A stretch of 34,561 nt of DNA from Geobacter sp. (GTDB lineage: Bacteria; Desulfobacterota; Desulfuromonadia; Geobacterales; Pseudopelobacteraceae): NCBI GenBank assembly GCA_025360785.1, contig JANYBN010000019.1:1-34561 (forward strand). The letters are read 5' to 3'. Shown here piece by piece: positions 14,184 to 22,953 of the stretch. Numbering within the stretch: position 1 is the first letter of the stretch; each line of letters begins with the position of its first letter. The notes under the pieces were generated by a model. It made no database searches. It worked only from the letters and a program-made list of their open reading frames with translations, and was not told where the DNA came from. Position numbers and translations under genes: made by a program.

Positions 14184-16895
14184 TCACACCCAGTCATCAA
14201 TCGCAGTCATCAACTTGCTGCAGATTTCATTAAGCTTGTCGGGGTCGGTAATTTTATGACCAAAAATATCCCGCACATAGAATACGTCGGCCACCTGATC
14301 GACCTTCGTGGATATCTTTGAGACACCGATATACAGACCCATTTCAGCCAGGGTGCTGGTAATCAGATACAGCAGCCCGACCTTGTCGTGTGTCAGAATA
14401 TCAATAACGGTATATTCTTCGGAAACTTCATTATCAATATCAACCTTGGTCGCAAAACGGGGCGCCGGACGTGCCGTCAGCAAGGTCGGCCTCTTACGCT
14501 TGGCAACCAGTGTTGACACCTGTACCTCGCCATGAAGAGTCTGGCGCATATCCTGCTCGATCTTGTCCCAGCGCCCCGCATCGGTAACCAGGTTGCCCTG
14601 CGGCGAATTGACCTGCAGGATGTCCAGCACTTTGCCGTTATTACTGGTATTGATCTGAGCCCCCAGAATATTTATGCCATTAGCCGCCATGACGCCGGTA
14701 ATCCGGGAAAACAGCCCCGGCATATCGTGTGCGCAGATGGTGTATTCGGAATAACCGCTCTCCGGCTGATGAGTGAGACGAAGCAGGATATCGGACTGTT
14801 CCAGGCCCAGCAGCAGTCGCACCTGTTCCGCGATCATGGTGGGTGGATTGGAAAGGAGCAGGCGCACCGGCATAGCCTTCAGCTCATGCCGAATCTGCGC
14901 AACAGGTAGATCATTCTCCAGTATATCGGTAACCTTCTTGATAACGGAGGTGACCCGTTCACTGCTCGCCTCCTGCTGGAATCCGCCCCGATCCAGGATG
15001 CCGAAAGCCTTCTCGAACAGCTCCTGAAAAAGTGAAGCCTTCCAGTTAGTCCATACATCAGAGCCTACCGCCCGCACATCTGCAACCGTAAGCAGATACA
15101 ACATCTTTAGATTTTCACTGGTTTCCATCTGGCGGGCAAACTGGACAATCATCTTTTCGTCATTCAGATCGCGCCGCTGGGAAATATGGGCAAACAGCAG
15201 ATGCTGGCGAACCAGAAATTCCAGCCGCTCGCTGTCCTCCCGGGAAAGCCCCATCCGGCGGGCTATCGTCGGGATCATGTCGCCCCCCTTCTCGGCATGT
15301 CCACCTCCAGACCCCTTGCCGATGTCATGAAAGAGAACTGCCAGAATCAGTAGTTCCGGTTTGCCGATCTGCGCAGCAATCGTACAGGGAAGCGGCATAT
15401 TCCCCTTAAGCTCGCCATTCAGCATCTTTTCCGTCTGCTCCACCGCAAAAAGCGTATGAATATCGACCGTATAAATATGGTATATGTCGTGCTGAACTTT
15501 ACAGTAAATATGCTCCAGTTCCGGAATATACCGGTTCAGAAACTCCAGATGATGCATCAGTTGCAGCGTAACGGAAACACCCTTGGCCGACCTCAGAATA
15601 TTCATAAAGGACTGGTTTACTTCGCGACTGCGACGGAACTTGTCGTTAATCAGCACAAGATTCTTCCTGATAACCCCCTTGACACGAACATTCAAAGTGA
15701 CACCGTGCTTCTGTGCCAGCTCGAAAATTTTCATCATGATAACAGGATTTTTTTCAACGATGGATTCATCGGGGATGACCAACTCTCCCTTGAGTACGAA
15801 ACAACCGTCACCGACCGGCCTGCGCACAAAATAGCCCAATATTTTCAAAGCCCCCTCATCGCGCCAGATGCAGCGTGAAATCAGGCTTGAGGTAAAATGC
15901 TCGACCTTATTGGCCTGACGGTAGTAATCCCTCATAAAATCTTCCACCGCCAGCACCCGACCGCTGTCCTTATAGCCAAAAAAACCGGCCAGATGCACCT
16001 GGGCATCAAAGGTCAGCTGATCATTTTTACGGTTATTAAAGTAATGCAGTTCATTGCGAATGCGCCAGAGATAGTCAAGCGCCGCGTGGTAAGCTTCCAG
16101 TTCTTCGTCGTCCACGATCCCCTTGATGATCAGCTCACGGAGATCGGAAAACTTGTATTTGACCCGTGCCACCCAGATGGCGGTCTGCAGATCACGAAGC
16201 CCCCCCTCCCCCTCTTTCAGGTTCGGTTCCAGCAGATACACAGTTGAGCCGTACTTTTCACGACGACTCTTCATATCCGAAATCTTTTCTTTTATGAACG
16301 AATCGCTCGATTTGGGCAGGATCTGGCTGAAAATAACTTTATTGAGGTTGGCAAACATCGGCCGGCTGCCTGAAAGGAACCGGGCATCCATCAGCGCCGT
16401 CTTGACGGTGCCGTCGGCGGCCGCCATTTCTATACAATCAGCAATCTTTCGCACCGAATAGCCGACATCCAGCCGCATGTCCCACAGGAAATAAAGCAGT
16501 TTCTGAGCAATATCCTCAACCGTGGCAACCGGCAGGATGCCGTCATGCAAAAACATGATGTCGATATCGGAAAAAGGGTTGAGCTCCCCGCGACCATACC
16601 CCCCCACCGCCACCAGTGCGATATGCTCCAGCATGCCGTCACCGCCGCCAATGTCATAGATAATGGAAAGGAACAGTTTATTATGCAGTTCATCCATCAT
16701 GTCGCTGAGCAGGTGGGTTACATCGGTTCCGCTGGCACCATCCTGATGCAGTTGCTTGATCTCTTCACTATACTTTGCCAGAAAATTTTTGCAGCCGGAG
16801 AGATAGAGTGACCGTTTTTCATCGAAACCGGCCATGCCGGCATCACCAACAGCATTGATCGAATCTGGGAAATAGGGATCGATATAAAATTGCAT
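14184..16895 (-). CDS. glnD: Bifunctional PII uridylyltransferase/uridylyl-removing enzyme GlnD
   Basis: 903 residues, the usual GlnD size. The nucleotidyltransferase site is GGYGRGEL (98-105) followed by catalytic Asp110 and Asp112 (FSDIDIMF). A GlnD PII-uridylyltransferase helical domain follows, then an HD phosphohydrolase domain with LFHDIGKG and HAEKG for UMP removal, and two C-terminal ACT domains (YTICAHDMPGLFSRITGVM; TVIDILTHDKVGLLYLITSTL) that sense glutamine. The enzyme adds UMP to PII proteins when glutamine is low and removes it when high, which controls glutamine synthetase and nitrogen genes. The ATG at 16895 has AAGGA six bases upstream and the gene has a sigma70-like promoter at 16959-16988. 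Confidence 0.97.
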   Translation of the reverse strand: MQFYIDPYFPDSINAVGDAGMAGFDEKRSLYLSGCKNFLAKYSEEIKQLHQDGASGTDVTHLLSDMMDELHNKLFLSIIYDIGGGDGMLEHIALVAVGGYGRGELNPFSDIDIMFLHDGILPVATVEDIAQKLLYFLWDMRLDVGYSVRKIADCIEMAAADGTVKTALMDARFLSGSRPMFANLNKVIFSQILPKSSDSFIKEKISDMKSRREKYGSTVYLLEPNLKEGEGGLRDLQTAIWVARVKYKFSDLRELIIKGIVDDEELEAYHAALDYLWRIRNELHYFNNRKNDQLTFDAQVHLAGFFGYKDSGRVLAVEDFMRDYYRQANKVEHFTSSLISRCIWRDEGALKILGYFVRRPVGDGCFVLKGELVIPDESIVEKNPVIMMKIFELAQKHGVTLNVRVKGVIRKNLVLINDKFRRSREVNQSFMNILRSAKGVSVTLQLMHHLEFLNRYIPELEHIYCKVQHDIYHIYTVDIHTLFAVEQTEKMLNGELKGNMPLPCTIAAQIGKPELLILAVLFHDIGKGSGGGHAEKGGDMIPTIARRMGLSREDSERLEFLVRQHLLFAHISQRRDLNDEKMIVQFARQMETSENLKMLYLLTVADVRAVGSDVWTNWKASLFQELFEKAFGILDRGGFQQEASSERVTSVIKKVTDILENDLPVAQIRHELKAMPVRLLLSNPPTMIAEQVRLLLGLEQSDILLRLTHQPESGYSEYTICAHDMPGLFSRITGVMAANGINILGAQINTSNNGKVLDILQVNSPQGNLVTDAGRWDKIEQDMRQTLHGEVQVSTLVAKRKRPTLLTARPAPRFATKVDIDNEVSEEYTVIDILTHDKVGLLYLITSTLAEMGLYIGVSKISTKVDQVADVFYVRDIFGHKITDPDKLNEICSKLMTAIDDWV

Positions 16896-16958
16896 TCATA
16901 TTCCTTGTGAAGAGAGAATGAGAGCGGAAGGCGACGGTGGCAACCGGTCGGATTGCGG

Positions 16959-16988
16959 ATTATACGTCAGAACGCCTGAACGAGTCAA
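16959..16988 (-). promoter_or_regulatory. Sigma70-type promoter for glnD
   Basis: On the minus strand TTGACT (16988-16983) and a perfect TATAAT (16964-16959) are 18 bp apart. The implied 5' leader is roughly 55-60 nt to the glnD ATG at 16895. Confidence 0.7.
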
Positions 16989-17045
16989 AAGCAATAGTAA
17001 CCAAGCCGGGCAAACCGGATTTTATCAAAAACTTTTTTGCCGCGC

Positions 17046-17105
17046 GATTACCTCATGATTACCTGGATTTGGAACCAAAATATCTTGAGTAATCTCGAAG
17101 TAATC
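17046..17105. promoter_or_regulatory. Operator-like inverted pair of direct repeats
   Basis: GATTACC occurs at 17046 and 17057, 11 bp apart. The reverse motif AGTAATC occurs at 17088 and 17099, also 11 bp apart. The whole 18-bp left unit GATTACCTCATGATTACC matches the reverse complement of the right unit (17088-17105), GATTACTTCGAGATTACT, at 14 of 18 positions. Half-sites one helical turn apart in a mirrored layout suggest cooperative binding of a dimeric regulator. The site lies between divergent glnD and the MFS gene, about 30 bp upstream of the MFS -35 box, so an activator role there is possible. No regulator gene is adjacent. Confidence 0.5.
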
Positions 17106-17136
17106 ATGAAGCTAAATATGTTTTTGCCGGCATCAG

Positions 17137-17164
17137 TTGATATGATACTGTTACGTCTTATATT
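17137..17164 (+). promoter_or_regulatory. Possible sigma70 promoter for the MFS gene
   Basis: TTGATA (17137-17142) and TATATT (17159-17164) are 16 bp apart. The leader would be very short, with AAGGA (17172-17176) near its 5' end before the TTG start at 17185. Confidence 0.45.
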
Positions 17165-17184
17165 ACTCTCCAAGGAATATCACA

Positions 17185-18426
17185 TTGATTAAACCAACGG
17201 AACCTCATCCGACTTTACCACATCACTACGGCTGGATCATAGTCGGCGTCGGCTTCCTTATCATCTTCGCCTGCATCGGCCTAGCCCGCTACGCCTATAC
17301 CATGCTTCTCCCCTCCATGCAGGCCGGTCTTGGTCTCCCCTATGACCGGATGGGATTTATCGGTACCGGCAACTTCTGCGGCTACCTGCTGTCGGTCATA
17401 CTGGCTCCCCGCCTGATCAGACGTTACAGGCCGCGAGCCGTCATCACCGGCGGCCTGGTGCTGATCACCCTGTCACTGTTCGGCGTCAGCGGCAGCCACG
17501 GATTCATCATCCCGCTAACACTTTACTTCCTGGTCGGTATGGGAACCGGTTTCGCCAATATCCCCACCATGGCGTTGATCAGCTACTGGTTCCGCAGCGA
17601 CCAGCGCGGCAAGGCGGCGGGACTCATGATCGGCGGCAACGGCGCCGCCATTGTCCTGGCAGGGGTATTGGTACCGTTCCTCAATCGCAGTCTCGGGGCC
17701 AATGGCTGGCGGGCCGGCTGGCTGCTGCTGGCAATAATCGCGCTGATAGTTACTGTTCTTGCAACATGGCTGGTACGCAACCACCCGTCAGACATGGGGC
17801 TGGAGCCGCTCGGCAAGGCGACTCCGCCATCTCCTGATCAGATGATACCGCGCGAGCACAAGGGTGACGGCGCGCTGCTGGTTCGGCTGGGCCTGCTATA
17901 TCTGGCATTCGGCGCAACCTTCATGGTCTACGGTACTTTTATCGTCACCACGATGGTGCGTGAATACGGCTTCAGCGAAGCCAAGGCAGGAATGTACTGG
18001 TCATGGGCCGGTTTTTTCAGCCTTTTCTCCGGTGTAGCATTCGGGATGCTCTCCGACCGGATCGGCCGCAAGAACGGACTGGCACTGGTCTTTGCCGTAC
18101 AGAGCATAGCGTATCTGCTCGCCGGACTGAAACCTGGCAGCATTGGGTTGATGGTTGCTATTGTCCTCTACGGATCGGCACTTTTTGCCGTCCCCGCCAT
18201 CATGGCCGCAGCAGTGGGGGATTATCTGGGGCTGTCGCGCGCCGCCGCCGCATTTTCCACGATCACCATCTTCTTCGCCGCCGGTCAGACAGTCGGCCCG
18301 TCCCTGGCCGGAGTTATCGGCAAAACCACCGGCAGCTTCACCGGTGCCTACCTGCTGGCGGCCCTGGTCACCGCCTCCGCCATGGTCTTTGCGCTATTTT
18401 TGCCGAGGCCGGAACGTAACGGGTAA
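17185..18426 (+). CDS. MFS transporter (YbfB/YjiJ-like)
   Basis: 413 residues starting at TTG with AAGGA eight bases upstream. About 12 hydrophobic segments are visible, and the major-facilitator loop motif appears as MLSDRIGRKNGLALVF between helices 8 and 9 in the second half. The start (HHYGWIIVGVGFLIIFACIGLARYAYTMLLPSMQAGLGL) matches the YbfB/YjiJ branch, where GLARYAYTMLLPxM is typical. A central cytoplasmic loop (LGKATPPSPDQMIPREHKGDG) joins the halves. The substrate cannot be told. It is divergent from glnD, with no partner enzyme downstream, so the role is open: uptake or efflux of a small organic solute by proton coupling is the family expectation. Confidence 0.85.
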   Translation: MIKPTEPHPTLPHHYGWIIVGVGFLIIFACIGLARYAYTMLLPSMQAGLGLPYDRMGFIGTGNFCGYLLSVILAPRLIRRYRPRAVITGGLVLITLSLFGVSGSHGFIIPLTLYFLVGMGTGFANIPTMALISYWFRSDQRGKAAGLMIGGNGAAIVLAGVLVPFLNRSLGANGWRAGWLLLAIIALIVTVLATWLVRNHPSDMGLEPLGKATPPSPDQMIPREHKGDGALLVRLGLLYLAFGATFMVYGTFIVTTMVREYGFSEAKAGMYWSWAGFFSLFSGVAFGMLSDRIGRKNGLALVFAVQSIAYLLAGLKPGSIGLMVAIVLYGSALFAVPAIMAAAVGDYLGLSRAAAAFSTITIFFAAGQTVGPSLAGVIGKTTGSFTGAYLLAALVTASAMVFALFLPRPERNG

Positions 18427-18454
18427 GCGTGACCATGCTTAGCGAGACTTTCTC

Positions 18455-18482
18455 TTGCAACTTCGAGTTGTTCGGGTAGTAT
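18455..18482 (+). promoter_or_regulatory. Promoter and palindromic operator of the mntA-hepT pair
   Basis: TTGCAA (18455-18460) and TAGTAT (18477-18482) with 16-bp spacing form a plausible promoter. A perfect palindrome CAACTTCGAGTTG (18458-18470) overlaps the -35 box and spacer, a usual place for autoregulation of a toxin-antitoxin operon. Autoregulation is inferred. Confidence 0.5.
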
Positions 18483-18520
18483 GTCGAAACCATTCCGATT
18501 TCAATCAGAAGGATATAAAA

Positions 18521-18808
18521 ATGGCACAGATAACTCCGTTTGATGACAGAATAATCAGTTTCATGCTCCAACATGGTGCTGAAAAAGTTGGCGTATTCGG
18601 TTCATACGCCCGTAATGAAGCACGGGAAGACAGCGATCTTGATCTCATGGTCTGGTTCAAAGAGCAGAAAAGCCTTCTAGGAATGATTCGTATAGAACGC
18701 GAACTATCTGAACTACTGGGCGTTAAAATAGATTTGCTGACCGAACAGGCCGTCAGCCCTTATCTTATTGACCGCATAAAAAGTGAGCTCAAGGTGATTT
18801 CTAAATGA
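18521..18808 (+). CDS. mntA: MntA-type nucleotidyltransferase antitoxin
   Basis: 95 residues from ATG 18521, which has AAGGA eight bases upstream; the longer open frame back to 18455 overlaps the promoter and has no Shine-Dalgarno. The protein is a minimal nucleotidyltransferase fold with the family motif GS-x10-DxD: Gly27-Ser28 (VFGSYARNEA) and Asp39/Asp41 (DSDLDLMV). In characterised HepT/MntA pairs the MNT protein adds AMP groups to a Tyr on the HEPN toxin and so blocks it. It overlaps the toxin gene by 4 nt (ATGA), which ensures co-translation. All key residues are present, so the gene looks functional. Confidence 0.9.
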   Translation: MAQITPFDDRIISFMLQHGAEKVGVFGSYARNEAREDSDLDLMVWFKEQKSLLGMIRIERELSELLGVKIDLLTEQAVSPYLIDRIKSELKVISK

Positions 18809-19152
18809 TTCGGGACGATCAAGTCTACCTTGCTCATATCAGGGATTGCCTGCAACAGATATCCACATACACCGTCGGGATGGAGAAAGAAATTTTTCTG
18901 GGGAACCGCATGGTACAAGACGCAGTGATCAGGCAGTTCGAGATAGTTGGCGAGGCAACCAAAAATCTGTCCGATACCTTCAGGGAGCGTCACCCTTTTA
19001 TACCGTGGAAAGATTTGGCCGGTTTCCGTGACAAACTAATCCATCAATATTTTGGTGTAGATCTTTTGATGGTCTGGCGGTCTGTTACTGATGATGTCCC
19101 GGTTTTGCTGAATGAGTTACTAAAGATACAAATGCCTAAAAGTCAAGCTTGA
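18805..19152 (+). CDS. hepT: HepT-like HEPN ribonuclease toxin (DUF86)
   Basis: 115 residues, mostly alpha-helical. It has the HEPN RNase motif R-x4-H-x-Y: Arg75, His80 and Tyr82 in FRDKLIHQYFG. The Arg/His pair forms the RNase site of the dimer and the Tyr is the residue AMPylated by MntA in studied systems. The conserved VIRQFEIVGEATKNLS segment at about 41-56 is typical of DUF86. The start overlaps the mntA stop by 4 nt. Together they form a type VII (MNT-HEPN) toxin-antitoxin module, possibly for plasmid-like stability or phage defence; the genome role here is unknown. Confidence 0.92.
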   Translation: MIRDDQVYLAHIRDCLQQISTYTVGMEKEIFLGNRMVQDAVIRQFEIVGEATKNLSDTFRERHPFIPWKDLAGFRDKLIHQYFGVDLLMVWRSVTDDVPVLLNELLKIQMPKSQA

Positions 19153-19267
19153 CTCGGAAATTTCACTCACCATAACTGCATTAGAATGTCATGCAATATT
19201 GTTTAACGTTGGCATTGCTCGCATACGTTTTTTACAGTAATTCATCATTATGGACAGGAGTTTTCCC

Positions 19268-20866
19268 ATGCGTATTTTGTCTCTGTTCTCACTAATAATT
19301 TTCACGTTATCCGGATTTTCAGGGTGAGGGTCAAGCGGTACCACAGCCAGTGACTCAAGCGGTGCACTGAATGTCGATGGCACATCATCGGTAGCAGCCA
19401 AAGGAACCGGTTCAATCTCGGTCGATTTCATGTCCTCCTCACTTCAGCAGGCCGGAACGGTCGTAACCGTGACAGTTGACACCCCGGTCATCGCATTTGA
19501 TACAACCAGCGTTACGCTTGACAACAGCGGTAAAGCCACATTCACCTTCCGCACGCTAGATGTTCAGGATGACGCCGTAGTCCGAGTAACGGTTACGACC
19601 GGGGCCGTCGTAGTTAACCGGACCATAGCCGTCAAGGGAACAGGCGTTACTCCAGATGGTGTTGTAGTGACACCTGGAGCGGTTACTTCTTTAGTCAACT
19701 CGATCGCATTCACGTCCGCAGCACCGAAAAACATCAGCCTCAAGGGGATGGGTGGCGCCGGAAGGTCCGAGACCTCAATAGTTACTTTCGTGGTGAAGGA
19801 TCGGTTCGGTAATCCTATAGCCAACCAGACGGTCGATTTCTCCCTTGATACCACTGTCGGCGGCATTGCTCTTTCCATCCCCAACTCCGTCAGCAATACA
19901 AATGGACTAGTCCAAACCGTCGTTTCATCTGGCACGACTGCGACAACCGCACTTGTTACCGCAACAGTTCGCGGCACTTCAATCAAGATCAAATCTGAAA
20001 GCCTTGTCATTTCAACCGGCATCCCCCACCAAGACGGTATGTCTGTCAGCCTCGGTGCCTCCTTTCCGGAAGCTCTCGATTTTGACAATATAACGGTACC
20101 GGTTCAGGTCATGCTGGCAGACCACTTCGGCAACCCGGTTCCGGATAACACCGCCATCTATTTTTCTGCTTATGGCGGATCGATCGAACCTGCCGGTTTC
20201 ACAACCAATGGCATTGCGACCGTCAAGTGGCGGAGTCAGAATCCGCGGCCTGCTGACGGTAAGGCGCGGCTCCTTATCTATGCTCTCGGCGAAGAAAGCT
20301 TTATAGATGCAAATGGTTCGGGGCTAGCCGAGGCGGGAGAATTCACCGACACCGGCGAAGCATTCCTGGACCTGAACGGCAATGGTACACGTGACACAAA
20401 CGAGCCTTTCATCGACTTCAACGGAGACGGCCTATTTAATGGGGGTGACGGTAAATTCAACGGGGTTCTGCAAGGGATTGCATATAAAGGAGCAGCCACT
20501 TCCAAGCACATTTTTTTCAACAATGTCATTACAATGAGCGGCAGTTCAGCGGCAATTTCAAGTCCGAATCCTGCGACCATTGCGCTTGCACCCTCTTTAG
20601 GAAGCTCTGCAATTACCGATGTAACTGTTGTTATCACAGACAGCATCGGGAATCCGATGCCTGAAGGAACTACTGTAGCGGTCAACTACAAACTTTGTAC
20701 TATTGGTGCTTCAAGTAAGTCGTTCACTATTTCACAAAAAGGTGACACCAAATTTATCACCTCCTTGGAAAATCAATGTTCCGCGTCCGGAAGCGCCGGC
20801 TTTACAGTATCAACCACCACCCCAAAAGGGCAGAAAGCAGAGAAGACTTTCATATTGAATTATTGA
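19268..20866 (+). CDS. Ig-like repeat lipoprotein with in-frame TGA at the lipobox position
   Basis: An ATG at 19268 with AGGAG seven bases upstream opens a lipoprotein signal peptide (MRILSLFSLIIFTLSGFSG). Codon 20, where the lipobox Cys should be, is TGA (19325-19327). The same frame then continues without a stop for 512 codons to 20866, first as a Gly/Ser/Thr linker (GSSGTTASDSSGALNVDGTS), as after many lipoprotein cysteines. The next ATG in frame (19430) has no Shine-Dalgarno and no signal peptide. The body holds bacterial Ig-like (Big_1/invasin-like) strands (VVKDRFGNPIANQTVDFSL, VMLADHFGNPVPDNTAIYF) and, near two thirds, Asp/Asn-rich calcium-loop-like repeats (DLNGNGTRDTNEPF, DFNGDGLFNGGDG). 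It may be a pseudogene by one base change, a Sec-encoding gene, or a sequencing error. Confidence 0.65.
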
Positions 20867-20890
20867 ACAATTGATTTATTTATTCTACAG

Positions 20891-20926
20891 AGCCCCCCCC
20901 GAACGGATTATCCGTTCGGGGGGGCT
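20891..20926 (+). terminator. Strong terminator after the Ig-like gene
   Basis: A C-rich arm ending CCCCGAACGGA pairs with TCCGTTCGGGGGGGCT around TTA, a stem of about 16 bp with one bulge, followed by TTTGT. It lies between the Ig-like gene and the convergent VOC gene and could serve both. Confidence 0.85.
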
Positions 20927-20933
20927 TTGTACT

Positions 20934-21308
20934 TCATCGTTTCACCGGTGAACAGAACCAAAACTTGTTCCCTTCGCTGTCCAGAAAACTCCCGATATTA
21001 AACCCGTCGTCATACGCCTGTACCTCATCCCTGATTATAACACCGAGGACGCTCAAGGCTTTCGCCGTATCCGGGGCATGTTCGACTTTGATTGTAATAC
21101 GTGGATTCGGCGTCTCTGTGGGTGCAGCATAGAAATCTTCCTTCAGCATCAAGATCGTATCCCCGATATAGAATCCGACCTGCTCTTTCACTTCGTAAGC
21201 AGGCTCCAAGGCCAGGGTTTCTCCATAGAACTTTCTGGCGCGCGACTCATCCAGAACCGGAATCGCGATTACTTTGACGCTCTCAAATCCGAACGGACTT
21301 TTTTTCAT
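20934..21308 (-). CDS. VOC (glyoxalase/bleomycin-resistance fold) protein
   Basis: 124 residues from the ATG at 21308, which has GGAGG nine bases upstream; an upstream GTG in frame overlaps this Shine-Dalgarno and is rejected. The sequence shows the paired beta-alpha-beta-beta-beta layout of the vicinal oxygen chelate fold: VKVIAIPVLDESRARKFYGETLAL in the first half and RITIKVEHAPDTAKALSVLGV, ending FLDSEGNKFWFCSP, in the second. Metal ligands are not obvious: the usual first-strand His is replaced (VIAIPV), so it may be non-catalytic or bind another ligand. The substrate is unknown. It stands alone between a terminator and the divergent glycosyltransferase gene. Confidence 0.85.
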   Translation of the reverse strand: MKKSPFGFESVKVIAIPVLDESRARKFYGETLALEPAYEVKEQVGFYIGDTILMLKEDFYAAPTETPNPRITIKVEHAPDTAKALSVLGVIIRDEVQAYDDGFNIGSFLDSEGNKFWFCSPVKR

Positions 21309-21464
21309 GGCAACTCGCCTCCTTTTCACTCTGCAGGAGCAGAGGATGATAAGTAATTCTTACTTCCTAGCTGTATAATATTCCCTTTTCCAGGGTGCTG
21401 CAATATCGGGATGACACATGAAGACGCTTGCCTCCAGCCAGCTGTTTCATTCATACTGACCGCC

Positions 21465-22475
21465 ATGCGAATTGCAATCATATCACCATATTCCATTGGC
21501 CCTTTGCGGGGCAACATCATCACCGTCAAACGCATCGGCAAATTCCTCGGCAAGTCCGGGGTGGAACTGCTCATCCTGCCGGCCGACACACTTTCTGCCG
21601 CAGAGATGGAACGGCAGCTGGTCTCCTTCGCCCCCAATTTAATTCACGGCTTTCATGCCCGTTACTCCGGCGGACTCGCCCGGCACCTTGCAGAACGACT
21701 TAATCTGCCGTTTGTGATCACCATCACCGGCAGCGACCTGCATGATCCGTTGCTGCGAAATCACTCCGATACGATCAGAACCATAGAAGCAGCGCGGGCT
21801 ATAATCTGTTTCAATGACAACGAAAAATCGGAACTGTCCGGCTATTTCCCTCAGGCTTTAAATCGGATTGTCGTTATCTCCCAGGGAGCCGAACTGCTCC
21901 CGGTCACTTCAGTAGAGAATTTTGGCTTGGCAGAAGACGCATTTGTCTTGTTGTTGCCGGCGGCCCTCAGGCCGGTCAAGCAGATCGAATTCCCCCTGCA
22001 GGCTCTGGCACCGCTGGCGCGCCGCTGCCCTGCCATTCGGCTGGTCATTGCTGGCGGAGTCATCGATCAGGATTATGCCGCCACCATCCGGGCCATGCTG
22101 TGTGGTGCACCGTACGCAACATGGCTCGGCGAGATACCACGGGAACAGATAGGCGCCCTCTATTCCAGAGCCGATGTTGTGCTTAACTGTTCCCGATTCG
22201 AATCAATGCCCAACACCCTGCTGGAGGCCATGGCCCTCGGACGACCGGTGCTGGCGGCAGACATCCCCGCCAACAGGGCACTTATCCGTGATGGCGATAC
22301 CGGTCTGCTGTATCATGATGTCGACTCCTTCTGTGATAGTGTTGCCAGGCTGGCGAAAAACGCCGGACTGCGGACCGTTCTGGGACAACATGCCGGAGAA
22401 TTCATGCGAGAGAGATTTTCTCCGCAGATTGAAGCGGAAGAGCACATACGACTTTATCAGGCGTTGATCGGTTGA
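21465..22475 (+). CDS. GT4-family glycosyltransferase
   Basis: 336 residues from ATG 21465 (MRIAIISPYS); an in-frame ATG at 21411 would add 18 residues not typical of the family. Neither start has a strong Shine-Dalgarno. The GT-B fold is visible: N-terminal Rossmann half with GNIITVKRIGKFLGKSGVE and VITITGSDLHDP, and C-terminal half with LLLPAALRPVKQIEFPLQAL, VIAGG, and the E-x7-E motif in FESMPNTLLEAMALGRPVLAADIPA. The two Glu residues hold the nucleotide-sugar donor. The acceptor and sugar are unknown. It is a lone glycosyltransferase, not part of a surface-polysaccharide cluster here; an SAM or lipid partner is not seen nearby. Confidence 0.88.
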   Translation: MRIAIISPYSIGPLRGNIITVKRIGKFLGKSGVELLILPADTLSAAEMERQLVSFAPNLIHGFHARYSGGLARHLAERLNLPFVITITGSDLHDPLLRNHSDTIRTIEAARAIICFNDNEKSELSGYFPQALNRIVVISQGAELLPVTSVENFGLAEDAFVLLLPAALRPVKQIEFPLQALAPLARRCPAIRLVIAGGVIDQDYAATIRAMLCGAPYATWLGEIPREQIGALYSRADVVLNCSRFESMPNTLLEAMALGRPVLAADIPANRALIRDGDTGLLYHDVDSFCDSVARLAKNAGLRTVLGQHAGEFMRERFSPQIEAEEHIRLYQALIG

Positions 22476-22512
22476 AGTTGCAAGTTACTAATAGATTTGA
22501 GCGAGGGACAAG

Positions 22513-22746
22513 ATGACCGGTCAAAACATTAATGATCCACTGCACGGCATGACATTGAAAATGATCCTTACAGATCTGGTTGAGCAGTATGGATGGGAAG
22601 AGCTGGGAAAGAATATTGATATCCGCTGTTTCACCCATGACCCCAGTATTCCGTCCAGTCTGAAATTTCTGCGGCGAACACCGTGGGCCAGGGATAAGGT
22701 TGAAGAGATGTATCTGCGCTGGAAGCTGGTGAGTCAGGGGGTTTAA
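22513..22746 (+). CDS. VF530/DUF2132 family small protein
   Basis: 77 residues with the family pattern clearly visible: [33 protein letters not shown] and [24 protein letters not shown]. The family is small, alpha-helical and conserved in many proteobacteria; a DNA-binding role has been suggested from structure but the function is not settled. It lies 37 nt after the glycosyltransferase on the same strand, with GAGGGAC-like bases before the ATG, and may be co-transcribed. Confidence 0.88.
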   Translation: MTGQNINDPLHGMTLKMILTDLVEQYGWEELGKNIDIRCFTHDPSIPSSLKFLRRTPWARDKVEEMYLRWKLVSQGV

Positions 22747-22953
22747 CGGCACCATGCATGGACAAATATTGTCAATTGGCAGACATGATTCGTCAGTCAA
22801 CCGTGACACCCTTGATTCGCCATCAATGATTACAGACAGTTATAAATTTTAATGAGGGGCATGGATTATGCTATGTTGAAACTGCACTTGTGTAATGGCC
22901 GAGTCGCTCCCGATACATCCGAACGTTAATCAATCTAACTGGTGAGGAAAACA

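Noticed and set aside
19225-19245. Sigma54-like TTGGCATTGCTCGCAT before the Ig-like gene
   Set aside because: The GC element is at the wrong distance from the GG element for a -24/-12 promoter.
22862-22930. 22-codon frame (ATG at about 22862) as a leader peptide before the small exported protein
   Set aside because: The GAGGGG is only one base from its ATG and no attenuator hairpin follows.
22747-22953. c-di-GMP (GEMM) or other riboswitch before the exported protein
   Set aside because: No conserved GEMM core motifs could be found by eye.
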